Source: Candidatus Hecatellales archaeon
GTDB lineage: Archaea; Thermoproteota; Bathyarchaeia; Hecatellales; Hecatellaceae
Direction: 5' to 3'
Assembly: GCA_003662515.1 (NCBI GenBank)
Contig: QMYF01000043.1
Span: forward strand, 1 to 5,892
Length of the DNA: 5,892 bases
Within the stretch, counting starts at the first letter, position 1, and each line of letters starts with the position of its first letter. Position numbers and translations under genes: made by a program. Below, piece after piece: positions 1 to 5,375 of the stretch. The notes below the pieces were generated by a model, which was given only the letters and a program-made list of their open reading frames with translations, ran no database searches and had not been told where the DNA came from.

Positions 1-1776
1 ATTCCAGGAGACCCTATAAGCCGCGTCCTCTACATAGACCTCACCAGGAAAAATTTCTGGGTTAGAGAGCGCCCCGAACTTTTTGAGAAGTATTTGGGCG
101 GGGTTGGAGCGGGAATCAAACTGCTTCTGGAGGAGTGCCCTCCGGGAGTCGACCCGCTGGCGCCTGAAAACCCTATAATTTTTGCGGTTGGCCAGCTTAA
201 CGGGTTCTTTCCTCTCGCCTCCAAAACGGTAGCCCTCTTTAAGTCTCCTCACACAGGCAACCTTGGTGAGAGCCATGCTGGAGGCAGAAGCGCTGTAGCT
301 TTAAGGATGGCTGGCTACGGGGCTGTGGTGATTAAGGGGGCCAGCGACCTCCCCCTCTACCTTGTCATAGACGAAAACGGGGTGAAGTTTAGGGATGCTT
401 CAACCCTCTGGGGGATGGCTAGCAGCTACACGGTGGGACGCATCATCAGGGAGAGGGAGGCCGGAGCAGGCATGCGAACCATCATGCGTATAGGATTGGC
501 TGGGGAAAACCTGGTAACCTACTCTTGCGTGGTCACCGAAACCTATAGGCATTTTGGAAGGCTTGGGTTGGGAGCAGTCTTCGGAAGCAAAAAGCTTAAG
601 TCTGTGCTCATTAAAGGTAAACGCTCCATAAGGTCTGAAAACATTCGCCTTTACCGGGAAGTCTACGATGAGATTTTTAAGATGGTGACCGAGTCGGGGC
701 TCATGAAGAAATATCATGATTTGGGAACCCCCATGAACGTTTTACCCCTCAACGAGCTTGGAGCCCTGCCCACCCGAAACCTTTCCTCAGCCAGATTTGA
801 GGCGGCGGAGGAACTTTCCGGAGAAAACTTTCTGAAGAAACATTTGGGGAGAAGGGTGGCATGCGCCCACTGTCCAGCCAGCTGCATCCACCTAGCCGCT
901 TTAAGGCAGCCCTACGAGACGGAGCCATACTTCTATCGAACCCTCATGATCTCCTACGACTATGAGCCCATCTACGCGTTGGGAACCATGCTGGGAATCA
1001 AGTCTACGGAGGGCTTTCTCCAGCTGCTTGACGAGGTGGAAAGGCTTGGGCTGGATGCCATGAGCACGGGTGTAGCCTTAGCCTGGGCAACGGAAATGCA
1101 GCAGAGAGGCTTAATAGGCCTTGAGGAAACAGGCGGTGTAAAGCTGGAGTGGGGGAACCATGAAGCCTACCTTAAGGCTGTGGGGCTTCTGGCCAGGAAG
1201 GCCACAGCCTTCTACGAGGCTTTAGCCAGAGGCGTAGACCACGCCTCAAAGATTTACGGTGGAAGAGAGTTCGCCTTGGCCTTTGGAGGAAACGAAATGC
1301 CCGGCTACCATACGGGGCCAGCCGCCCATCTCGGCTTCCTTGTCGGCGCCCGCCACAGCCATCTTGACAATGCAGGGTACAGCCTCGACCAGAAGCTTTT
1401 AAAGGAGGGTAAGAAGCCTCGGCCCGAAGAGGTGGTGGAGAAACTATTGGGGGAGGAGGCGTGGCGTCAAATTCTTTCAAGCCTTGTGGTATGCTTCTTT
1501 GCAAGGAACATTTATAGTCCTGAGGTGGTCTGTAAGGCTTTAAGGGTTTTAGGGTATGAGCATACGCCTGAAAGCCTCCAAGAGTTGGGCTTAGAAATCT
1601 TGAAGAGCAAGTTTCAGTTCAAGTTTAGGGAGGGCTTCAGCTTCGACAAGCTGAGGATACCTGAGAGAATCCTTGAAACACCTTCACCCCACGGGAAGAT
1701 TGGCAGGGAATGGCTGGAGGAAGCCTTAAACCTTTACAAGGAGAGAGTTGAGAAGCTTCTTGGAGGTAACCTTTAA
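1..1776 (+). CDS. Aldehyde:ferredoxin oxidoreductase-family tungsten/molybdenum enzyme, 5'-truncated by window edge
   Basis: The frame is open from base 1 to the TAA at 1774-1776, giving 591 visible residues (numbered here from codon 1 at base 1). The family is usually about 600-620 residues, so only a few N-terminal codons are missing. The start matches the family opening (RVLYIDLT, then YLGGVGAGIKLL). Family members oxidise aldehydes to acids with ferredoxin in the cytoplasm, using a bis-pterin W or Mo cofactor and one [4Fe-4S] cluster. The cluster ligands are visible: CxxCxxxC at C288, C291 and C295, and a distal C498. E322 (in YEPIYALG) and H452 (in ARHSHLDNAGYSLD) line up with E313 and H448 of the Pyrococcus furiosus enzyme as I recall it. 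Pterin-binding motif 1 reads ERLGLD (347-352) and motif 2 reads SSLVVC (493-498), so the usual first aspartate of DxxGL(D/C) is replaced in both. The C-terminus lacks the common RGWD-type ending. The family assignment is firm, but the subfamily, metal and aldehyde substrate cannot be read from this sequence. Confidence 0.93.
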   Translation: MPGDPISRVLYIDLTRKNFWVRERPELFEKYLGGVGAGIKLLLEECPPGVDPLAPENPIIFAVGQLNGFFPLASKTVALFKSPHTGNLGESHAGGRSAVALRMAGYGAVVIKGASDLPLYLVIDENGVKFRDASTLWGMASSYTVGRIIREREAGAGMRTIMRIGLAGENLVTYSCVVTETYRHFGRLGLGAVFGSKKLKSVLIKGKRSIRSENIRLYREVYDEIFKMVTESGLMKKYHDLGTPMNVLPLNELGALPTRNLSSARFEAAEELSGENFLKKHLGRRVACAHCPASCIHLAALRQPYETEPYFYRTLMISYDYEPIYALGTMLGIKSTEGFLQLLDEVERLGLDAMSTGVALAWATEMQQRGLIGLEETGGVKLEWGNHEAYLKAVGLLARKATAFYEALARGVDHASKIYGGREFALAFGGNEMPGYHTGPAAHLGFLVGARHSHLDNAGYSLDQKLLKEGKKPRPEEVVEKLLGEEAWRQILSSLVVCFFARNIYSPEVVCKALRVLGYEHTPESLQELGLEILKSKFQFKFREGFSFDKLRIPERILETPSPHGKIGREWLEEALNLYKERVEKLLGGNL

Positions 1777-1779
1777 ATT
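1772..1779 (+). promoter_or_regulatory. Candidate TATA box (TTTAAATT) for rps24e
   Basis: An AT-rich octamer overlaps the stop codon of the upstream oxidoreductase gene in otherwise GC-richer sequence. An archaeal TATA box lies about 25 bp upstream of transcription start, which would put the start near 1800-1805 and leave a leader of roughly 30 nt before the rps24e ATG. The overlap with coding sequence weakens the case, because the match could be chance or rps24e could be read through from upstream. Confidence 0.35.
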
Positions 1780-1836
1780 TTCGGCTGGCTCAAGGCTCTA
1801 GAGCTCGGCCTTCAAACGTTTACGGGGCCAGCGGCC

Positions 1837-2172
1837 ATGGAGGAGCGAAAGTTCGAATTGACCATCGTCAGAGAGCAGCCCAACCCTGTAATCGGCCGGA
1901 AAGAAATAGAGTTTGAGGTTTACCATGGGAGGGCTTCAACCCCCACGAGGAAAGAGGTTAAGGAGAAGCTTGCGGCTAAACTGAACGCCGACCCAAACCT
2001 TCTCATAATCGACAAGATGATAACGAAGGTTAACAGTTGGAGAACAGTAGGCTTAGCCTACCTCTACGATTCTCCGGAGCGGGTTAAACTTTTCACTCCT
2101 AAACATATTTTGAGGAAGGAGTTTCCGGAGGAGAAGGCTGAAGGCGGAGAGGAGAAGCCTCCGGAAAGCTAA
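1837..2172 (+). CDS. rps24e: 30S ribosomal protein S24e
   Basis: This 111-residue protein matches archaeal S24e along its length: an N-terminal beta strand (FELTIVREQPNPVIGRKEIEF), the TPTRKEVKEKLAAKL helix, LLIIDKMITK, and the characteristic YDSPERVKLFTPKHILRK segment near residues 78-95. The last 16 or so residues are a Glu/Lys-rich tail (EEKAEGGEEKPPES), normal in a protein with a flexible end. S24e is a small-subunit protein shared by archaea and eukaryotes and absent from bacteria. The ATG at 1837 gives a complete N-terminus. No strong Shine-Dalgarno stands just before it, so initiation on a short leader is possible. The gene sits 60 bp after the oxidoreductase on the same strand. Its TAA at 2170-2172 overlaps the TAG of rps27ae on the other strand. 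Its orientation is opposite to that of its usual cluster partners. Confidence 0.95.
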   Translation: MEERKFELTIVREQPNPVIGRKEIEFEVYHGRASTPTRKEVKEKLAAKLNADPNLLIIDKMITKVNSWRTVGLAYLYDSPERVKLFTPKHILRKEFPEEKAEGGEEKPPES

Positions 2173-2345
2173 CCTTTCTTTTCTCTGATGTATTCCATGT
2201 AGCCGCAGCCGCCGCAGGCCCACCTCGGCGGATTATTATGCCTTGCCATTATTTTTCCGCAGCGGGGACACTTCCTGTTTTTCAGCTTGATGGCTCCTGT
2301 TTTGTAGTCGTATTCGTAAAGGGTCCAGGCGCCTTTCTCAGGCAT
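2169..2345 (-). CDS. rps27ae: 30S ribosomal protein S27ae (zinc-binding)
   Basis: This 58-residue protein has the S27ae layout: a short basic N-terminal segment (WTLYEYDYKTGAIKLKNRK), then a zinc ribbon with CPRC at 26-29 and CGGC at 44-47, and the WACGGCGYMEY signature. The four cysteines bind one Zn ion, and the protein is part of the small ribosomal subunit. The frame is open 21 codons further upstream, to an alternative start at 2408. The ATG at 2345-2343 is preferred because archaeal S27ae proteins are short (about 50-65 residues) and begin just before the W/LYE segment. That start also gives an 8-nt overlap (ATGCCTGA) with the end of the DUF359 gene, which suggests translational coupling. 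The stop TAG (2171-2169) overlaps the rps24e stop on the opposite strand. Confidence 0.94.
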   Translation of the reverse strand: MPEKGAWTLYEYDYKTGAIKLKNRKCPRCGKIMARHNNPPRWACGGCGYMEYIREKKG

Positions 2346-2901
2346 CTTCCAGCTCCCCTTCAGGCATAGACTCCATGAGGGATAAAGCCTTTGCCCTTTT
2401 CTCCCCATTAACCTTTACGGCTACCAGGCCCTCCCCAGGCTGACCATAGAAGACTAGGGCTCCCTCGGGGGCGAAAGCCACCGCAGGAAGAGTTAAAAGG
2501 TCTTCCTCACCCTCCACCATCAAAACTGTAATCTCAGGGGCTTCTAAGGCTTCCTTAATCTTATTTAAAGCCTCCATGCTTATGGTTCCAGCAGGATTCT
2601 TCACCTTTAAAACCTTGGCTGAAGGCAGCTCGAAGGGTTGAAAAACTCTTCTTTCAACCTTCCCGTCCAAAACGAAAAGTTTAACTTTTACTCCTGCCTG
2701 GGCGAAGTCTCTAGAGGTTCGGTCTCCCACTGTTATGATGGCGGGAGGCCTCTCCTCCTCGATTAGCTTTAAGGCCTCCTCCAAGCCTTTAAGGAGAAGC
2801 CCAAAAGGCTTCTTGAGTTTCCCTCGAAGATTTTCCGGAAGCCTCCTGACCTTCAAATTTTCCACCAGCCCCCTTTTACAAGGGTTTCTCCAGCGAAACA
2901 T
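2338..2901 (-). CDS. GTP-dependent dephospho-CoA kinase (DUF359 family)
   Basis: The 187-residue product belongs to DUF359, the archaeal family shown in Thermococcus to phosphorylate dephospho-CoA with GTP, the last step of coenzyme A synthesis, replacing bacterial CoaE. Visible family blocks in order are the N-terminal LRGKLKKPFG (25-34), VGDRTSRDF (58-66), FVLDGKVERR (76-85), KNPAGTIS (101-108), VEGEEDLLTLPAV (129-141) and VFYGQPGEGLVAVKV (150-164). The conserved acidic residues D60, D79, E132, E133 and D134 are present. The ATG at 2901 is used, with AAAGGA about 10 nt upstream. Family N-termini usually begin close to the LRxxLKKPxG block, so GTG at codon 13 (2865) or TTG at codon 16 (2856, with GGTGG just upstream) are real alternatives, giving 175 or 172 residues. 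The gene overlaps rps27ae by 8 nt in one minus-strand unit and is divergent from the gene at 2942. Its C-terminal end is rich in Glu and Met. Confidence 0.9.
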   Translation of the reverse strand: MFRWRNPCKRGLVENLKVRRLPENLRGKLKKPFGLLLKGLEEALKLIEEERPPAIITVGDRTSRDFAQAGVKVKLFVLDGKVERRVFQPFELPSAKVLKVKNPAGTISMEALNKIKEALEAPEITVLMVEGEEDLLTLPAVAFAPEGALVFYGQPGEGLVAVKVNGEKRAKALSLMESMPEGELEDA

Positions 2902-2920
2902 CTATTAGTTTTCCTTTACG

Positions 2921-2931
2921 CCTAAACTTTT
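2921..2931 (-). promoter_or_regulatory. Candidate TATA-like element for the DUF359-rps27ae unit
   Basis: On the minus strand this stretch reads AAAAGTTTAGG and is centred about 26 nt upstream of the ATG at 2901. That is the distance expected for a TATA box driving a leaderless or very short-leader transcript. The match to a consensus is weak. It lies in the 40-bp divergent gap (2902-2941), so the promoters of the two opposing units must overlap here. Confidence 0.25.
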
Positions 2932-2941
2932 GGTTTGAAGG

Positions 2942-3373
2942 TTGACCGGGCCGGCGGAGGGTAAGCTCCCCTTAGAGTGCAGGGTGATACTTTACAGGGA
3001 TGGGGAACGAGAGGTTCTCGAAGGTGCGCAGGTCTACATTCACTTGAAGGGGTATGCGCTGGCTAGGGTAACCCACCTCGACGTGGAACATGAAGCTTTA
3101 AACAGGATTTACCCTCCTAGGGGTGGAAGCTTTCAGGCCATTGTAGGCGTGGATGGCGGACTGGAAATCAGGCTTCCGAGAGGGCGCATCATGGTTTTAA
3201 ACCCTCTCCTCAACAGGGTTCTGGCTCCAGGCCAGGTTACCCGAACCTGGGTTGGAGGGAAGTTTGGAGGAATCTACGTGGGCTTCAGGAAGGCTGAGAT
3301 AGGGAAGCTGGAGGAGCTGGCTGGAAGCTTGAAGACCAGGTTAACCGGGTTCATGCAGGGTGGTGAAGGTTGA
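2942..3373 (+). CDS. Hypothetical protein, first gene of the dihydroorotase operon
   Basis: I do not recognise this 143-residue protein. It looks soluble: no signal peptide or membrane segment, no cysteine pair or obvious catalytic motif, and only one Cys near the start (C13). The pattern is mostly beta strand with glycine turns. CRVILYRDGEREVLEGAQVYIH (split as residues 13-20 and 21-34) resembles a small beta-barrel opening; LEIRLPRGRIMVLNP lies near 74-88, WVGGKFGGIYVGF near 103-115, and a helix follows (IGKLEELAGSLKTRL). The start used is TTG at 2942. A GTG at 2984 (codon 15), just before the first predicted strand, is an alternative. No good Shine-Dalgarno distinguishes them. The stop TGA overlaps the TTG of the dihydroorotase gene (TTGA, 3370-3373), so the two are probably co-translated. 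This coupling is the only clue to its role. Confidence 0.75.
   Translation: MTGPAEGKLPLECRVILYRDGEREVLEGAQVYIHLKGYALARVTHLDVEHEALNRIYPPRGGSFQAIVGVDGGLEIRLPRGRIMVLNPLLNRVLAPGQVTRTWVGGKFGGIYVGFRKAEIGKLEELAGSLKTRLTGFMQGGEG
3359..3366 (+). promoter_or_regulatory. Ribosome binding site for the dihydroorotase gene
   Basis: GGTGGTGA differs at one base from the archaeal ideal GGAGGTGA and ends three bases before the TTG at 3370. It lies inside the end of the upstream gene. It supports the TTG start, which is also the first possible start after the in-frame stop at 3364-3366. Confidence 0.55.
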
Positions 3374-4734
3374 AGGTTGACCTGCTGCTGGAAAACTGTA
3401 GGCTGGTGACCTTTGAAGGGGAAATTTTAGAGGCGTGTATTGCTGTGGAGCAGGGTAAAATTGCCGCTCTCTCCAAGCTTGGAGAAAGATTTCAGGCGGA
3501 TAGGAGGCTGAACGTGGAGGGGAAACTTGTTCTCCCAGGCGTAATAGACTGCCATGTCCACTTTAGAGATCCAGGTAAAACCTTTAAGGAGGACTTTGCG
3601 ACGGGTTCAGCTGCCGCGGCTGTAGGCGGGGTAACCACCGTTTTCGACATGCCCAACACTAACCCTCCCACAACGAGTCTTCCAGCCTTAAAGGCGAAGA
3701 TGGGAGCTGCCCGGGAGAAAAGCCTGGTGGACTACGCCTTTTGGGGAGGCCTCTCCGAGGACAATTTGGAGGAGGCTGAAAGGCTGGCTGAAGGCGGGGT
3801 TATAGGCTTTAAGGTTTCAGCATCCAGGCGGGAGCTCGAAGAGGAGGCAGGCGTCTTCACCGTTCCCAGGAGGACGGAAACCATTCTGGCGTTAATGGAG
3901 GCTGCTGGAAGACTACCTCTAGGCTTCCACTGCGAAGACTACGGCTTCAGAGTTTTCCTTAAAGGAAAGTTTGAGGGGAAGGGTTTGGATGCTTTACAGG
4001 TTTACCATAGGCTTATTCCCGGGGAGGCTGAGGCTTCTGCTGCTGGAAGGGTGCTGGCGGCTGCCAGCCTTACAGGACACCCCATCCATCTTGTCCATGT
4101 GAGCAGCAGGGCGACTCTCGGCGTGGTCCACTGGTGGAGAAGTTTAGGCGTTAAGGTTACGGTTGAAACTTGTCCCCACTACTTGCTGCTTACAAGGGAG
4201 CATGTGGAGAAGCTGGGTGGGGAGGCGAAAATCAATCCTCCCCTAAAGGGAAAAGAGGATTTAGAAGCTTTATGGGAAGCTTTAAACAGAGGGGAAGTGG
4301 ACGTAGTGGCCTCAGACCATTCGCCGCATACGCCGGAGGAGAAGGCTGACTTCGCCCAGGCTCCTCCAGGCTTCTGCGGGGTGGAAACCTTGCTTCCCCT
4401 GCTTCTAACCCAAGCCTTGGAGGGTAGGCTTCCCTTGAGGAGGCTGGTGGAGGTTTTATGCTGGAAGCCGGCGGAGGCCTTCGGCCTCTGGAGGGTGAAG
4501 GGAAGCCTTCAACCCGGCTTCGACGCCGACCTCGTCGTCGTGGATACGGGTAGGGAGTGGACTATTCGGAGGGAGAAACTTCACAGTAAAAGCAAGGTTA
4601 CGCCTTGGGATGGGTGGAAAGTTAAAGGTTTCCCTGTGCTGACCATGGTTAGGGGGGAAACGGTAGCCGAGAACGGTGAGCCTGTGGGGAAGCCTGGCTG
4701 GGGGAGAATGGTTAAGCCTTGGAGAAGCCGGTAA
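3370..4734 (+). CDS. pyrC: Dihydroorotase (class I type cyclic amidohydrolase)
   Basis: The 454-residue product is an amidohydrolase-superfamily TIM barrel with the small beta domain formed by both ends. Dihydroorotase interconverts N-carbamoyl-aspartate and dihydroorotate in pyrimidine synthesis. Visible active-site elements are HVHFRDPG with metal ligands H62 and H64 and substrate-binding R66; MPNTNPPT with N96; K148 in GFKVS, the position of the carboxylated bridging lysine; H187 in FHCED; H243 in HVSS; N289 in INPPL; and D316 in SDHSPHT, followed by PPGFCGVET (332-340). R66 and N96 favour dihydroorotase over allantoinase, which usually has another residue at the arginine position. VETCPHYL (265-272) is, however, closer to allantoinase-type wording than the TPHHL of many dihydroorotases, so a related cyclic amidase is not excluded. 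The C-terminus (KSKVTPWDGW, then a VRGE segment) is typical. The TTG start overlaps the previous stop by 4 nt. The end overlaps the HAD gene by 16 nt. No other pyr genes are in view. Confidence 0.87.
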   Translation: MKVDLLLENCRLVTFEGEILEACIAVEQGKIAALSKLGERFQADRRLNVEGKLVLPGVIDCHVHFRDPGKTFKEDFATGSAAAAVGGVTTVFDMPNTNPPTTSLPALKAKMGAAREKSLVDYAFWGGLSEDNLEEAERLAEGGVIGFKVSASRRELEEEAGVFTVPRRTETILALMEAAGRLPLGFHCEDYGFRVFLKGKFEGKGLDALQVYHRLIPGEAEASAAGRVLAAASLTGHPIHLVHVSSRATLGVVHWWRSLGVKVTVETCPHYLLLTREHVEKLGGEAKINPPLKGKEDLEALWEALNRGEVDVVASDHSPHTPEEKADFAQAPPGFCGVETLLPLLLTQALEGRLPLRRLVEVLCWKPAEAFGLWRVKGSLQPGFDADLVVVDTGREWTIRREKLHSKSKVTPWDGWKVKGFPVLTMVRGETVAENGEPVGKPGWGRMVKPWRSR

Positions 4735-5372
4735 AGCCCTTACGCCTGGCAGTTTTCGACATGGACGGCGTTCTGGTGGATGTTGAAAGTAGCTGGATGT
4801 TTGTTCATGAAGCCTTCAAGGTGGACAATGAGGACAATTATAGAAGGTACTTTTCCGGGGAAATAGGCTACCAGGAGTTTCTCGACTCGGATATTAGGCT
4901 TTGGGGCAGGGTCCCCCTAGCCAAAATAGAGGAAATTCTAGCTAAGGTTCCCCTCATGCCTGGAGCCCGGGAAACCATTGAAACCCTGAAGGGGAAGGGC
5001 TTCCTAACGGCAATTATAAGCAGCGGGTTGGAGCCTTTAGCTTTAAGGCTTAAACGTCAACTTGGACTGGACTATGTTTACGCCAACAGGCTTATCGTTG
5101 ACGGGGAAGGCTACCTAACAGGGAAAGGGGAATCCGTGGTGGAGCCTAAGAGGAAGCTTGAAGTTTTAGAGCGGCTGACAGAACAGCTTGGACTTAAGCC
5201 TTGCAACTGTGCTGTAGTGGGAGACAGCTTCTACGATGCTCCCATGCTGAAGGCTGCCGGGCTGGGAATAGCCTTCAACCCTAAGGATGAGGTTGTGGAA
5301 AGAGCGGCGGACGTGGTGGTTCGAGGGAAAAACCTTAAAGCAGTTTTGAAGCCCATTCTTGAGCGGGCGTAA
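4719..5372 (+). CDS. HAD-superfamily phosphatase, phosphoserine phosphatase-like (subfamily IB)
   Basis: The 217-residue protein carries all four HAD motifs: DMDGV with nucleophile D14 and acid/base D16; S101 in AIISSG; K146 in the PKRKLEVL helix; and GDSFYD with D169 and D173. The small helical cap between residues 22 and 80, the LGLDYVYANRLIV segment (115-127) and the closing GIAFNPKDEVVERAADVV block resemble archaeal phosphoserine phosphatase. E23 matches substrate-side E20 of the Methanocaldococcus jannaschii enzyme, but an ungapped comparison from memory puts D58 where that enzyme has serine-binding R56. SGG is SSG and GDGAND is GDSFYD. A phosphomonoesterase is likely, with a substrate other than phosphoserine possible. 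TTG at 4719 is the only usable start: an in-frame TAA lies at 4713-4715 and no start codon follows before motif I. GGAG at 4703-4706 is a rather distant ribosome site. The gene overlaps the dihydroorotase gene by 16 nt, so it is the last member of that operon. Confidence 0.88.
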   Translation: MEKPVKPLRLAVFDMDGVLVDVESSWMFVHEAFKVDNEDNYRRYFSGEIGYQEFLDSDIRLWGRVPLAKIEEILAKVPLMPGARETIETLKGKGFLTAIISSGLEPLALRLKRQLGLDYVYANRLIVDGEGYLTGKGESVVEPKRKLEVLERLTEQLGLKPCNCAVVGDSFYDAPMLKAAGLGIAFNPKDEVVERAADVVVRGKNLKAVLKPILERA

Positions 5373-5375
5373 ACC
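5365..5375 (+). repeat. 11-bp direct repeat GGGCGTAAACC, left copy
   Basis: This copy overlaps the HAD stop codon and is repeated exactly at 5437-5447, 72 bp downstream. It sits in a short hairpin, CGGG (5364-5367) pairing with CCCG (5374-5377) around a six-base loop. The two copies bracket most of the convergent spacer. They may be chance, a pair of terminator-like hairpins, or the ends of a small inserted element. Confidence 0.5.

Noticed and set aside
1..93. Oxidoreductase starting at the TTG at 94-96
   Set aside because: The 31 upstream codons match the conserved family N-terminus (RVLYIDLT), so the true start is left of the window.
30..224. Minus-strand open frame of 64 codons at the left edge
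   Set aside because: It lies opposite well-conserved oxidoreductase sequence and its translation (Ser/Pro/Gly-rich, no family features) looks like a shadow.
400..717. Minus-strand open frame of 105 codons
   Set aside because: It is antisense to conserved oxidoreductase sequence with no recognisable protein features or ribosome site.
1172..1504. Minus-strand open frame of 110 codons
   Set aside because: Its low-complexity Pro/Arg-rich translation is opposite the oxidoreductase region that carries H452 and C498; it is a composition artefact.
2346..2408. N-terminal extension of rps27ae by 21 codons
   Set aside because: The extension lies inside the DUF359 reading frame, does not look like S27ae, and would make the protein longer than the family norm; the ATG at 2345 fits better.
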